This document shows, piece after piece, positions 1 to 14,440 of a stretch of DNA of 64,000 nt (the first letter of the stretch is position 1; the number at the start of each line of letters is the position of its first letter). The DNA is from Tethya wilhelma (taxonomy: Eukaryota > Porifera > Demospongiae > Tethyida > Tethyidae), in assembly GCA_964030475.1 (NCBI GenBank), contig CAXIPT010000004.1, forward strand, positions 1,293,106 to 1,357,105. Reading direction: 5' to 3'. A program made the translations under genes and the position numbers. The notes beneath the pieces were generated by a model, which was given only the letters and a program-made list of their open reading frames with translations, ran no database searches and was not told the DNA's origin.

Positions 1-2885
<2,885 letters not shown>

Positions 2886-3736
2886 ATATTAGTTTTCTGT
2901 TGTATTTATTATTTTATTATAATTAATTTTTTGTTACAGCATTTTAAACTATGCCATGCCAAATCTGACATAATAACTAAGTAACTTTGTCTAAACTACT
3001 TCACCGTCACTTTAGTGCAAATGTCATTAATTTTGGTATGTACATATCATTAAATTTATAAGTAAATAGTAGAGATAATTTATGTAATTTAGCTCAGGGT
3101 CATAATTAGTGGAGAACTTTTTTCGACCTTTGACCTCACACAATGCTCTCAACCTTTGACCTTCAACCTAGCTCAATTCAAGTTCTCAAGAGTCACTGTC
3201 AGTGAGTCTTCTCAAGGTTGAGACTGATGGTAATTCTTTATAAAGCTAAAACATACATCATTCTGATCAAGGTATGTCATATAGTAAAATTGTAACAACT
3301 CTGTATAGCTACTTACTAGCTACACTAAAGTAAGATTGATTATTCTGGCTAGTCTAGGTATCATGAGAATAAAAAACACACACACACCCAAAAAAAAAAA
3401 AGCAACTAACCAACAACCGGCCTCTAGTAATAAAACCAAAACCCCAACGTATAATTATGAGTTATGAGTGCTTGAATTTTCCTTGTGTGGCTGAGTATCT
3501 TGCATATTGTGTATGTTAGCAACTGACAAGTCTTGTTATAATGATGCATATTAAATTTTTAGCCTGATATGTTATGTGGATTATAATTCCTCTAAATGCA
3601 TGCTGAGTAATAGTTTAATTGATCCGGCCTTGCTGTACAGTTATGGTTCTTGTAAACTACTTCCAATTCAATTATATAGTATGCAATTAAACCGAGAGGG
3701 TTTTTTTTGTGTGTGTAAAATGATTTTTGTTCAGTT
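2886..3736. other. Intergenic spacer
   Basis: AT-rich DNA between the receptor stop and the inverted relic of the beta-helix family. No convincing coding sequence, RNA gene or paired repeat seen; one short CA-rich and A-rich patch near 3380-3400. Confidence 0.6.
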
Positions 3737-4389
3737 TTATGGCAATAGAGAAGTATGCTCGCCATCCTCTGACTGGTAATCTTCTTGCTGGGAATGGATG
3801 GCAGGCAGTTCAATTTCAATAGTGGAGTTCTCATTGTATTTGGATAGAAGAGTGTGAGATGAAGGAATCATTTCAGTTAAAGATGAATAGCTTGCTCCCT
3901 GGTCAGACATATTTTGATATTTCTCCTGATGTATGTAATGTTCTCCCTGGTTAGATTTGCTCTGATAAGCTTCTTGTTGACTTGGTATATCTTGCTTGAG
4001 CCTGAACTGTATAGGTTCGTCCTGATTGATCTCGTCCTGTGGGATAAATGTTGTACGTGGTAATTCTAGGTCAACTAGTGTGATCAAAGTGTCCGTTGTA
4101 CTAACAGTGGTTGGAGACTGGTCGTCATTGAGTGGTTGAGAACAGTGGTTCAAGCTAATACTATTAGATTCTGTCTTGGAGAGCAACACTGAATTCGAAG
4201 TGTCTCTGGCTGACTCATTGTAATCTCCTAGTATAGAAATGGTGTCTAAGGGTTCTGGTAGGCCATTGACTTCAGTCTCATATACTCAGCAATCGAATCC
4301 TTATAAGGATGACATGGAGGGGATAATGTATTATCACTATGGATTTCTCTGTTCACTCCAACAAATTTGTGAAATTTAAGCTNGCAATA
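3737..4389 (-). pseudogene. Relic of beta-helix receptor: cytoplasmic tail only
   Basis: Only the cytoplasmic tail of the beta-helix receptor family survives. Reading leftward from about 4385 it encodes KFVGVNREIHSDN and PPCHPYKDSIA, matching the start of the tail in the gene at 7006-12726. A small insertion at GCTGAGTATATGAGACTG (the intact gene has GCTGACCATGAGACTG) then shifts the frame. From 4189 an open frame of 150 codons carries the rest of the tail and ends EDYQSEDGEHTSLLP, close to the EDYQSEDDEYTPLLP of the intact gene. No membrane segments, Cys-rich stalk or repeats are found upstream. An N at 4383 marks uncertain sequence at the break. It could be a spliced last exon, but the internal frameshift argues for a pseudogene. 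Confidence 0.75.
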
Positions 4390-6219
4390 TATTATTATAT
4401 ATAAGAATTATTAATTGTTATACTGATCTTTAATTTACAAGCATGTGGCTTACCTGTCAATGTTGCTTGAAGTTTGATTTGATCACACCTTAATTCCTAG
4501 TGAATTGATCTATATTATGATCAATGTTTTCTTTAGCTGCTGTAAACTCTAACTTTTTGCTGGCAATAAACGGGTGAACTATAGCTAAACTCCTTATATT
4601 CAAGACAAGTGTGCATTTTCCTAGTAGCTCATCCTGTTTACACCAAAATTCAATGCATACTGTCTAGCTCATACAAGTTTTTTTGTACCTAAAAGTTCCC
4701 TCCCTTTCAAAAGTGTAATGTGAGCTAGATTTATTACATACTTCACTCAATAATAATTAATTATTTTACGCCAATGACACATTTTTGCATCAAACACATG
4801 CATGTGTGTTATATGCAAACCACCGTTTAATTTACACAAAACTTATATTCTAGGCAAGCATGCATTATTATAGTTTCATGGTTGCTCATCCAGTTTGCAC
4901 CAAAATTATTATTTCATGTATAATGCATTATGTCTACAAGTTTTTTTGTTTGGGGGGGGGGGGAGGGGGGAGAGTTGTACCTAAACGTTTCCTCCCTTCC
5001 AGAAGTGCATGTAATGTGAGCTAGATTTATTGCATATTTTATAGTAATATATACTTACACTTAATAAAACAATCTTAGCCCAGTCATACAGAATCTGCAT
5101 GCATGCAGGATACTCAGTACGTCTCCCCACTGAAACTACTATAAAGCTCATGAGTCACTACATACAGTTAATTGATGTAGGCAGTATAGGAAACTTTCAA
5201 AGTTGAACATTTTCTCGAATTTCATGTCTTTTTCTAATATATTTTTTTGCAGCTATAGAAGCAGTCATTATTATGACTGCATGTATACTATCATTATTAT
5301 ATACTGGCATACATGCACTGGACCTTGACTTGAGTCTATCTGTCTCACATACTGATGTTGTTCCGGCTTCACAATGTCATATTTTAGCCATACACCTTTA
5401 GGTTGATTCCAAAGTAACAATGTATATAAGTGAGTGAACAGCATGGGCTAGCTACTATCATGCATGTAACTATAGAAAAAAAAATATTATTAATACTATA
5501 GGGATTACATACAATATCATATATTATACTGATCATTACAGTTCCATGCAATGGCCCTTCTACAAGCTCTTGTGCATTTTAGATCAATTCCCTGACTCTT
5601 TGCATGGGGTTCGTGCCTGCAGCTATGTGAGGAAATACAATAATTGGGTTTCCAATGTCATACATTATATTTTAAACAAATTACTGTACAACTCTAACAA
5701 GTTGTAATGCATGCATGTAATAAAGAAACTCAGTCTTTGTAATTTTAAAAAGACTTAATGACACCTTTCTACAAATTTTTTTTGTATAGTAATGTCTGTC
5801 CCACAAGTTTTTGTACAAACATTAATAGATTATTATATATAATTATTGTCTATAATTTATAATAGTTAGGTAACATTTCCTCACTCTAGATCTGCAACCA
5901 TGCATGCAAGTGTAATGTAATCAGTGGTGTTACTACTAGTAAATTTTGTAAGAGAAACTTCCCTCACTCTTTGTCTCATGCAACTATGGAGATAATACAT
6001 TGTATTTTTATGTCGAAATTACAATTCCAATGTCTTGAGAATTAACTCCCACAAGCTGTTTTTGTAGCTAAGTGCTTCCTCACCACTCCCCAAGAATGTA
6101 ATCTGAGCTACATGGAGACACACACACACACCTGACACACACATGCAATACTGTGTTCGTTTGCAACATTGTTTGAGTCGATTTGCTGCTAGTCTGCATG
6201 GTTGTGTGTGTCACAGTTA

Positions 6220-6268
<49 letters not shown>

Positions 6269-7005
6269 CACGTGTATGTGTGTGTGCGTGCGTGTGTGTG
6301 TGTATGCGCGTGCTGTGCATGTGTGCTGTAAATTTGTCTCTAAGAGAAAATTTTTTGTGGCTATGATGTCTAGTGAATAGCTGTAGATCTGTAGATCACC
6401 GAGATCTGTATACCAGATTTCTTAAGCATCTTTATGTATTATAGATTATTATCATGTTAGCATAATAATTATTAGAGCTCTAGATCCATCCATACTCCAT
6501 CCAGTTTTGTCACTACATGTTGTTTTCTGTTTGACCTATATATCCCACTATTTACTCAATGACATGCCATTATTCACTCACTATTACTTAGTTAAGTTTC
6601 TCAGCAAAGTTATAAATATAGAAGTCCAACACATGATAATTATTATACTGTTAATACTGAAGAAAGAATCAGACATAATTAATGCATTACTATAATTATT
6701 ATAGTGATGGTACAAATTGTTAAAAATTCTACAGCATTATAAAATGATCACAAGTTAATACTCAAGACAAAGACAATAACAGGAGGAAAATGTAAACAAT
6801 AAAAATAAAAGATAACAAAAATCCAGATAAGATTCGGAAAAATAGACTTTTATAATGTCAGTTTTCTTTGTAGTTATGATCAATATAACAATAAGTAACA
6901 AATTAAATTATTAGTATATATACTACAATAATATTATTGTTTAGTGGTGAATATAGTTCTTCATTTGTTTGTTGTACATGTTTTAATGCATCATTCAATT
7001 TGATC
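4390..7005. other. Spacer with cluster-specific repeated flank and (GT)n
   Basis: No gene seen. A run of G at about 4951-4970. From about 5700 to 6130 the sequence carries phrases also found at 13500-14110 and 19270-20050 (for example CCCACAAGTTGTTTTTGTAG and AATGTAATCTGAGCTACAT), so this spacer was duplicated together with the receptor genes. (GT)n at about 6220-6310. The last 300 bases are AT-rich with no visible signal. Confidence 0.6.
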
Positions 7006-10000
7006 TTAAGGAAGTAGAGGAGTGTATTCATCATCCTCTGACTGATAATCTTCAGGAGAAGGGCATTGGTATCCAGATGCCAAGGCAGGCATTTCGACCT
7101 TCATTTTTGGATTTTTGATTGGAAGAGTATAAGACAGAGGAACCGATGCTGTTAGCGATGGATAGTGGCTCTCTTCTTTAGTAATCAAATCTTGATCAGG
7201 TGAATCAGAGTCCGCAGCTAGCGTAATCAAAGTGTTTATTGTGGTAGGGGTGTTTGGAGAATACTTTTGATTTTGCAGTGGTTGTAAAGTGTCATTTAAG
7301 CTACTGTTACTGTTTGATTCGGTCTCAGTAAGCAACACTTTGACTGATTCAATGTAATGTTGTTCTCTGGGTGTATCAACAGTGTCCAAAGGTTCTGGTA
7401 GGGCATTGACTTCAGTCTCATGGTCAGCAATCGACTCCTTATAAGGATGACATGGAGGAGACAATGTATGATCATCAGTATTAATTTCTCTGTTCACTCC
7501 AAAAAACTTGTAAACTTTAAACTTGATCTTTTCAAATATCTCCTTCTTAACGAAAGCTTTCACATGGTGTACAAGGATAGCTAGAAAAGTAGCAAAGGCA
7601 ATGCCAGTTGAAATGTAGGCAACAACTGACTGGTTCTTAGCTTCATTGATAAACAAGGTGGCAACTGACAATGCAATGAGATTCAGAAGAGAAATGATAT
7701 CAAGAATATTGTTACGTTTCTTCTTGTGTATAAAGTTACACTTCCATTCAGTTATAAAAATCTGAAAAGTAAGAACGGATGTTATCACGATAGCTATGCT
7801 GAGAAGATTGACTCGAGGATCTCCAAGAACATTCACAGCTGATACAAGATACAAGACAACTCGAACTAAGAATAGCAGTCCAACCCAATAACGATGATCT
7901 TTGTGGTAAGGATTGTGATAAGCATCGATGAAAGCAATGAATTTACCGTTGCTAATGATCCATCTTAGTGGTCCTCTATTAGGACAGTACACAAGCCACT
8001 GCCAAGCAAAGAGTATAAGTGTGAATGCTGTACCAACTATGAGAATGAGAAGAGCTGTGATGAAGAGAGGGATATGCTTTGGATTGAGGTATGGGGTGTT
8101 AGCATCTGCCAGCCAGACCAGTTCACTCGGACTGGTACTATTGGAATACGTAAGTGTTGTAAATTGCAATGCACTAATGATTGTACGAAGGAGCTTTGTA
8201 TAGGAGAGTAGAATAAGGGTAGCCAGTGTTGCAATTGGGTTCTTTCCAACAAAGAGCATTGCAAACCTTGTAGAATGGTCACTGATGATGATAATAGCAG
8301 CAACCAGTAAAATGACATAAAGTGGAAATGCTAGTTGTAACCAGGTTTTGACATAGCCATCCATTCCATCAGATAAGCAGGTCTCAAATCCTAAGTCTAG
8401 ATTGATCCATGCTATGAAGACAGACAATATCTTTGTTTGATCTTGTGGAAAGAAGATGGCATGATTTGCAGCAAAGATGTTTGCATATAAGATCAAAGCA
8501 TGAAAAGTTCCTTCAGCTACCACAAAGTTTACTTTGAGAATAAAAGCAATCAGAGCTACACCGGCTAGAGCAAAGACAATGAACAGTGCAAGCCAGTTGT
8601 TAGAACATGGTCTACAGTGTGAACTACCAAGAGAGAGACTGAGACCATCCTCACAAGATCCACAGAGCTTTCCTGAGCGATTGAATGCACACAGTTCATT
8701 TGCACCATTGACAATATTCAAATTGACTGATACATTTTCGGTTGCTGGATGGCAGTAGTCAAAAGGACAATGTTTGTGAAGTATGTAGCCTTGGTGATCT
8801 GTATCATTTTGATAAGCAAACCAAACATTATTGTCTTTTCTTTGGACTGTTTCTGTGTCAATGGAACAGTTGGAAATGTATTCAGGGTATATTATGGGGT
8901 CACATTCACAACCTAAACCATTGTCTTCGAACCCAATTGGGCATGGTGAAAAATTTATAGTGAGATTTGCTATGGATATTCCAGCATCTTTGCATGGCCC
9001 ATCAGCATAGAGATGAAGCTCCTCAGTGTTATGAGGAGAGAGAATACTGTAGACCAAATCAGTACAACTGCCATCTCCATTAGTCTCTTGAATAGATTGT
9101 CCCTCACCAAGTTCTGCTTCTATTGATACATATGCATGTATTTTAGGCACACCAGTTGTACTGTTCGCTAGAGAGTTGTTGATATGGTCAACTGTAACAA
9201 GTGATACTGTAAATGTTTGTCCTTTTCTAATATACTTTGGCTGAGGATGGTAACTGCAGTTTGGTTTGTTGTCTTTACAGAAACATACACGAACTGGATC
9301 TGACGATATCGTTTTATTTGAGTCAACATCATGCACTGTAAGATTGGTGATGTTGAGAATGTAGGATATACTAGTTATTGAAGGACTGTAGTTTTGAACT
9401 GTTTCAGCAATAGGACTCACTCCACACCTGTCCAATAGACCACCATAAAGTACATTTCCTGCTACTTTTGCTGAATTGTTAATGAAATATGTGTTGCAAA
9501 AATTTATCTTTATTTTGCTGATTAAATCAAAACTAGAATTAATACTATATGGTAACAATTCTTGAATAAAACATTCATTTTGGATTGTAGTTTCAGAACT
9601 GAATGGTGTGGCATGGCAAGTAGTGGAGGCTGTATCATCAGCCACATACACAGCTCCTCCAAAGTTTGCAGTGTTGCTATTTAGAAGTAATGAGATCCAT
9701 TCTCTTGAGTTTGAAATGCAACCAGTATCAAAGATATCGGGACATTCTACTTTCTGTTTCAACAAATAGATTTTGGCACTTTTCTCTAAGTTTATTCCAC
9801 CTCCTTTTTGAGCATAGTTACCAATAATGTAAGCTTTGGATCCATTAGTCACTTTTATTGTTGAACTAATAGCATAAATGCCTCCACCACTAATGTATGC
9901 ACTATTTTCTCTAATTGTAATTTGTTTGTTAAAGTTAAGTTCGCTCTGGTAGGCATAGATGCCTCCACCAGACTTTAATGCAGTGTTATGAGATATTTTA

Positions 10001-12726
10001 ATGTCTCCATAAACATATAATTTGCTTTCCTTAACTGTAATGGCCCCACCTCGTGTAGCCCTGTTGTACATGAGGTCCACTCTATCCAATAGGAATATCT
10101 CACTTTGAAAAGCATTTATTGCTCCTCCTTCTTCAGATGAATTAGAGTTCTCGATGGTAGTGTACCCTGTGAATGTCAAGTTACAAGAGTAAAGAACTAC
10201 AGATCCAACATTGTTTGCAAGTGTGGTATTGCCCAAAAACTGTAATGTACTTTGAATGGCATAGATTGTACCTTGGCTAGCCATGTTGTTTTGTATGATA
10301 AGCAAACTGTTGCTGTTAAATGTTATAAAAGTAAGGTAAAGTACTGAACCCATTTTTGCTTTGTTATTAACAAAAATACATCTAACTATTGTCACAGTTG
10401 AAAGCAAAACTTCAGAGTTTATAACATGTACTGCACCACCCATTGCGTCATCTGCAGTCACAGTATTACTGTTGAGTGAAGTATTGACAATAGTTACATT
10501 TGGACTTGAATCAACGTATACTGCTCCACCAGCTCCACGCTGATACACGATCACAGTGTTGTTGTTGAGTGTGCTGTTGATTATTGTGATATTTGGCCAT
10601 GATTCAGCAAAAACTGCCCCACCACCTCCATGCTCAACTCCAGTCGCAATATTATCATTGAGTGTACTTTCCACTATAATGATATTTGGACTTAAATTAA
10701 CATTTACAGCTCCTCCAATTCCACCATTACCTCCAGTCACAGTGTTACCGTTAAGCTTGCTGTTGACAATAGTGATATTTGGACTAGAATCAACATTTAC
10801 TAGTCCACCAGCTAAACCATTGCACATGTTGTAATTGAATGTACTGTTTACTATCATAATGTTTGGACTTGATGCAACCCACATTGCTCCTCCAGCCCGC
10901 CCTTCTCGAGTCAATTTGTTATTGTTGAGTGTGCAATTGACTATAGTGATATATTGGCTTGAATCAACATACATTGCTCCACCCCCAGTCCCAGTGTCAC
11001 TGTGGTTATTGAGTATATTGTTGACTATAGTGATATTTGGACTTGAGTAAACAACAACCGATCCATTCTGATCTCCAGTTGCAGTGTTGTTATTAAGTGT
11101 GCTGTAGGCTATAGTGGTATTTAATCTTGAGATAGGAAACAGTGCCCCAACAGTTCCATACAGACCTGCAGTCACAGTGTTGTTGTTGAGTGTGCTGTTG
11201 ATTATTGTGATATTTGGACATAATTCAGCAAAAACTGCTCCACCTTTTCCATACTTAACTCCAGTCACAATATTATCATTGAGTGTACTTTCCACAATAA
11301 TGATATTTGGACTTAAATAAGCAAACACTGCTCCTCCAATTACAGTATTACCTCCAGTCACAGTGTTACCGTTAAGCTTGCTGTTGACAATAGTGATATT
11401 TGGACTAGACTCAACATACACTGCTCCACCAACTGAACCATTGCACATGTTGTAATTGAATGTGCTGTTTACTATCATAATGTTTGGACTTGATGCAACC
11501 CACATTGCTCCACCAGCCCGGGGCCGCCCTTCTCGAGTCAATTTGTTATTGTTGAGTGTGCTGTTGACTATAGTGATATATTGACTTGAATGAACATACA
11601 TTGCTCCACCCATAGTTGCAGTGTTGTTATTAAGTATACAGTTGACTATAGTAATATTTGTACTTGGGTAAACAACAACGGCTCCACCGCATCCACCCTG
11701 ATCTCCAGTTGCAGTGTTGTTATTAAGTGTGCTGTAGACTATAGTGATATTTAAACTTGAGATAGCAAACAGTGCTCCACCAGTTCCATACAGACCTGCA
11801 GTCACAATGTTGTTGTTGAGTGTGCTGTTGATTATGGTGATATTAGATCTTGAACCAACATATACTGCTCCACCAAATCCACCTTTATTTCCAGTCACAA
11901 TGTTATTGTTGAGAAAACTGTTGACTATGGTAATACTAGAACTTGAGTTGATGTTCACTGCTCCACCATATCCATCCTCTCCCATCACGCTATTACCTTC
12001 TAAAGTACTGTTAATCAAGACGATTTTTGAGCATTCATCAATAAATATTGCCCCACCTTGTGCATTCTGACCATTGTTGTTACTGAGTGTACTATTAACT
12101 ATAATGATACTTTGACTTAAATATGCACTTAGTGCTCCACCACCATCAATTTGATCTCCAGTTGCAGTGTTGTTTTGAAATATACTATTTGAAATGGTAG
12201 TAAGTTTACTGTTGAAAATAAGAATGGCCCCATTGAAGAAATAGAAAACACATTTAGCAATGTTAGCAATTGATACATTCACAAGAATCAGTCCAGTTCC
12301 ATTACCTTCCTGACCATTAAAACTGCAATTGTTTATTGTAAACTCTTTGATCTTATTGACTTCATTATTCACACACCCAAATACTGCTAACCTTCTTATG
12401 CCAATAGTATCAATAGACTCAAAACCAAACCTAGCAAACTGATAACATGTGATAGAAGTATCGGGGTAAGAGGTTGTGTTACTAGATGAAAGGGTAAAAA
12501 ATGTGATATTTTGAACAATCAGTTCTGAATCAAGGCTGTGGTTCCCTGGTAGAAGGATAAGAGTGGTGTTGGAGGCAAAGTAGTTGCTGGATTTGTTAGC
12601 ATACTGAGAGAGAGTGAAGCAAGGCACACCTTCTTCAGGACATGGGGTGTTTGATGATGGTGTGACATAGTAGGTCTCAGCAGATGTGAGCACCAATAAT
12701 GCAAAAAATGAAATCGCTCTATTCAT
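7006..12726 (-). CDS. Large beta-helix (Pmp-like repeat) multi-pass membrane receptor, intact
   Basis: Single-exon gene for 1906 residues. Signal peptide about 1-17 (MNRAISFFALLVLTSA). Residues about 130-780 hold some twenty tandem repeats of about 30 residues with the pattern SPNITIVNSTLNNNTVTG...GGAVY, as expected for a right-handed parallel beta-helix resembling chlamydial polymorphic membrane protein repeats. They are rich in N-x-S/T sequons. More divergent helix turns (SGGGIYAYQSELNF, KGGGINLEKSAKIYLL) run to about 1000. A Cys-rich stalk follows (about 1000-1370, with CSYHPQP, CFCKDN, CGSCEDG). Eight to ten hydrophobic segments span about 1375-1735, from NNWLALFIVFALAGVALIAF to VAYISTGIAFATFLAILVHH. 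The tail has an ExxxLL sequence near its end (EYTPLL). No introns, unlike the GPCRs nearby. Predicted surface receptor of unknown ligand. Sponge annotations often label such proteins 'outer membrane protein pmp20-like'; this is not bacterial contamination, because it has animal-type paralogues, spacers and glycosylation sites. Confidence 0.85.
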   Translation of the reverse strand: MNRAISFFALLVLTSAETYYVTPSSNTPCPEEGVPCFTLSQYANKSSNYFASNTTLILLPGNHSLDSELIVQNITFFTLSSSNTTSYPDTSITCYQFARFGFESIDTIGIRRLAVFGCVNNEVNKIKEFTINNCSFNGQEGNGTGLILVNVSIANIAKCVFYFFNGAILIFNSKLTTISNSIFQNNTATGDQIDGGGALSAYLSQSIIIVNSTLSNNNGQNAQGGAIFIDECSKIVLINSTLEGNSVMGEDGYGGAVNINSSSSITIVNSFLNNNIVTGNKGGFGGAVYVGSRSNITIINSTLNNNIVTAGLYGTGGALFAISSLNITIVYSTLNNNTATGDQGGCGGAVVVYPSTNITIVNCILNNNTATMGGAMYVHSSQYITIVNSTLNNNKLTREGRPRAGGAMWVASSPNIMIVNSTFNYNMCNGSVGGAVYVESSPNITIVNSKLNGNTVTGGNTVIGGAVFAYLSPNIIIVESTLNDNIVTGVKYGKGGAVFAELCPNITIINSTLNNNTVTAGLYGTVGALFPISRLNTTIAYSTLNNNTATGDQNGSVVVYSSPNITIVNNILNNHSDTGTGGGAMYVDSSQYITIVNCTLNNNKLTREGRAGGAMWVASSPNIMIVNSTFNYNMCNGLAGGLVNVDSSPNITIVNSKLNGNTVTGGNGGIGGAVNVNLSPNIIIVESTLNDNIATGVEHGGGGAVFAESWPNITIINSTLNNNTVIVYQRGAGGAVYVDSSPNVTIVNTSLNSNTVTADDAMGGAVHVINSEVLLSTVTIVRCIFVNNKAKMGSVLYLTFITFNSNSLLIIQNNMASQGTIYAIQSTLQFLGNTTLANNVGSVVLYSCNLTFTGYTTIENSNSSEEGGAINAFQSEIFLLDRVDLMYNRATRGGAITVKESKLYVYGDIKISHNTALKSGGGIYAYQSELNFNKQITIRENSAYISGGGIYAISSTIKVTNGSKAYIIGNYAQKGGGINLEKSAKIYLLKQKVECPDIFDTGCISNSREWISLLLNSNTANFGGAVYVADDTASTTCHATPFSSETTIQNECFIQELLPYSINSSFDLISKIKINFCNTYFINNSAKVAGNVLYGGLLDRCGVSPIAETVQNYSPSITSISYILNITNLTVHDVDSNKTISSDPVRVCFCKDNKPNCSYHPQPKYIRKGQTFTVSLVTVDHINNSLANSTTGVPKIHAYVSIEAELGEGQSIQETNGDGSCTDLVYSILSPHNTEELHLYADGPCKDAGISIANLTINFSPCPIGFEDNGLGCECDPIIYPEYISNCSIDTETVQRKDNNVWFAYQNDTDHQGYILHKHCPFDYCHPATENVSVNLNIVNGANELCAFNRSGKLCGSCEDGLSLSLGSSHCRPCSNNWLALFIVFALAGVALIAFILKVNFVVAEGTFHALILYANIFAANHAIFFPQDQTKILSVFIAWINLDLGFETCLSDGMDGYVKTWLQLAFPLYVILLVAAIIIISDHSTRFAMLFVGKNPIATLATLILLSYTKLLRTIISALQFTTLTYSNSTSPSELVWLADANTPYLNPKHIPLFITALLILIVGTAFTLILFAWQWLVYCPNRGPLRWIISNGKFIAFIDAYHNPYHKDHRYWVGLLFLVRVVLYLVSAVNVLGDPRVNLLSIAIVITSVLTFQIFITEWKCNFIHKKKRNNILDIISLLNLIALSVATLFINEAKNQSVVAYISTGIAFATFLAILVHHVKAFVKKEIFEKIKFKVYKFFGVNREINTDDHTLSPPCHPYKESIADHETEVNALPEPLDTVDTPREQHYIESVKVLLTETESNSNSSLNDTLQPLQNQKYSPNTPTTINTLITLAADSDSPDQDLITKEESHYPSLTASVPLSYTLPIKNPKMKVEMPALASGYQCPSPEDYQSEDDEYTPLLP
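10541..11800 (-). repeat. Higher-order tandem duplication inside beta-helix region
   Basis: Within the intact beta-helix gene a block of about seven repeats (about 627 bases, 209 residues) occurs twice in tandem. For example CCTTCTCGAGTCAATTTG occurs at 10901 and again at 11528. Both copies carry the same unusual turns (NIMIVNSTFNYNMCNG, NNNKLTREGR, TAGLYGT) in the same order. Differences are scattered substitutions and in-frame indels, so the duplication kept the frame. Confidence 0.85.
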
Positions 12727-14150
12727 TGAAGCCTAACTTAAAGGCTTTTCAAGCATCCACATGCAGTATGGCACTCAGTGATCAATTATATCCTTTGAAG
12801 ACTAATTATTCAGTACTGTTATATCTTGTTTGGTAGGTTAAGCTATCTGTAATGTATATAAAATTGAAATCATGCATAATGTTGTATTAAACAAAAATTA
12901 TATGAATAGATGTTTGCAACCCAAGCTGACCTACATTTAAAAATTATGTACCGTATGGCGGAAAAGTTTCACGGGGTTTAACTTTCGCATTTTTTTGCGA
13001 ATCACGCTCCATCCATGAAAGTTTTTATCCACGAAAAATTTTGTTTAATGTGTATATATGTATATGCTCACACATGCCGCAGGAGTTAAACCGCAAAATT
13101 GTTTGACTTGAGATATCCACGAGAATCTGACACCACGAAACTTTCCCACTATACAGTATTCACCATTATAAAAATTATACTATATAAAGTTTTACCAAAG
13201 TCTATACCAGTTGGACTTTCATCGGCCTTTAATTTGAATTTTCACTCTCACACATTATACAATCAGAATATTAATTGACTTTATTATTATTAAAGTTTTA
13301 TCCCACCTTTCTATGTCCCTAGCTTTCCTGAGTTTCATCTGACTGTATTCCCTGTGAAAGACTATTAGTAATTAGCTGTTATACTATCACATGAATAGCT
13401 TGCTGCATGAGATCTGAAACCTTCAGTGAAGTATGAATGAATCAATCTCTTATAAAGAGATCGTAAGTACTAAAATGACTATGGTAAGAAATAGTCTGAA
13501 ATACATTATTAATGCAATTTTTAATTACAATTCCAATGTCTCTCCCACATGTTAGTTTTTGTGTAGCTAAAATTCCCCTGTCACCACCATTGTACAATCA
13601 TGACTTTGTGTATAATCTGACCTCTTTTTGCAATCTGGACAATGTCGTGGATTGATGCATACTATAATTAACTTAATTGATTTTGCACTGTAATTTATTA
13701 TACGCATTTTGCAAAACACACTCAATCTTAACTATTATGTGACCATACATAATTATTGACATGCACCTTATAGTATCAATCTATGGGTCTCTTTCTTAAT
13801 AATCTCTGAAGAAATAATTATTGTTACCAATTCACTTTAGAACAGTATTTTGTATAGTCCCTTAATGTATAGCTAAATGCCATGGAAGGAAGTACAATGA
13901 TGTCATTTTTCTTGTTAACTATGCCTACTACATTCCGCAATGCTCCTCCTACAAGTTTTTTAACATAATGTCTCTCCCACAAACTAACATAGCTATTAGA
14001 GAATGTTTTCCTCTTCTGCAACCCACTCATTTGTAATCTGATCTGAAGTGTTACTCTTACTATAAAGCAGGAAATTTTTGTAGGAGAAACTTCCCTTACT
14101 CTTTGTGTCTCACACAACTATGCATATATCGTACGGTATGGTAGTACGTA
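12727..14150. other. Spacer between beta-helix genes (duplicated unit)
   Basis: Upstream region of the gene at 7006-12726. It contains a short inverted-repeat element (12949-13158) and, from about 13500 to 14110, a spacer block homologous to those at 5700-6130 and 19270-20050 (shared phrases such as AATTACAATTCCAATGTCTC and TTTTTGTAGGAGAAACTT). No gene seen. Confidence 0.65.
12949..13158. mobile_element. MITE-like element, TIR TACYGTATRGYGGnAAAGTTTC
   Basis: Left end TACCGTATGGCGGAAAAGTT; the right end read backwards is TACTGTATAGTGGGAAAGTT. About 210 bases with no coding capacity. Similar ends, with different interiors, occur at 33588-33778 and 57836-58053. The target-site duplication is not clear. 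Confidence 0.7.
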
Positions 14151-14440
14151 TAGTAGGAATGGGCCAAATGTCCCATAGACACAATATATACAAAAAATTT
14201 TATGATCACAAAAATCTAACAGAACAAAATTTAGTCTTCAAACTTGCTCAGAGGCTCTCACTGATAGATTACCAATTGTATGCAAAACCTAAAACTATTC
14301 AAGTACAGATCATTCTTTGAACCATTAATTATGACAATTAGCTATGAGGGATAAAAAATGAAAATGAAGTAGTCATGTGCCGAAATTGAGACAGGCCTTG
14401 TTCCAATACTTTTTTGCTGCACTGCCCATTCCTACACTTT
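14151..14440. mobile_element. Small foldback element inserted at the 3' end of a receptor gene
   Basis: Left end TAGTAGGAATGGGCCAAATG; right end ...GCACTGCCCATTCCTACACT. The shared terminal core TAGGAATGGGC is inverted at 14154-14164 and 14424-14434. The left half matches elements at 29070, 32165, 32891 and 42771, and the right half matches those at 31215-31569, 40755-41150 and 43311-43653. It replaces the membrane-domain coding sequence of the gene at 14373-18302 and donates its last residues and stop codon. Confidence 0.8.

Noticed and set aside
10361..12070. Several plus-strand open frames rich in TAPP and LLLSVLLTIVIF
   Set aside because: Antisense shadows of the beta-helix repeats; the periodic Asn/Ile/Gly codons read backwards give hydrophobic, Pro-rich frames.
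7006..12726. Bacterial (chlamydial) contamination because of Pmp-like repeats
   Set aside because: Paralogues sit within the same contiguous eukaryotic DNA with introned genes, microsatellites and MITEs, and have a multi-pass membrane half rather than an autotransporter barrel.
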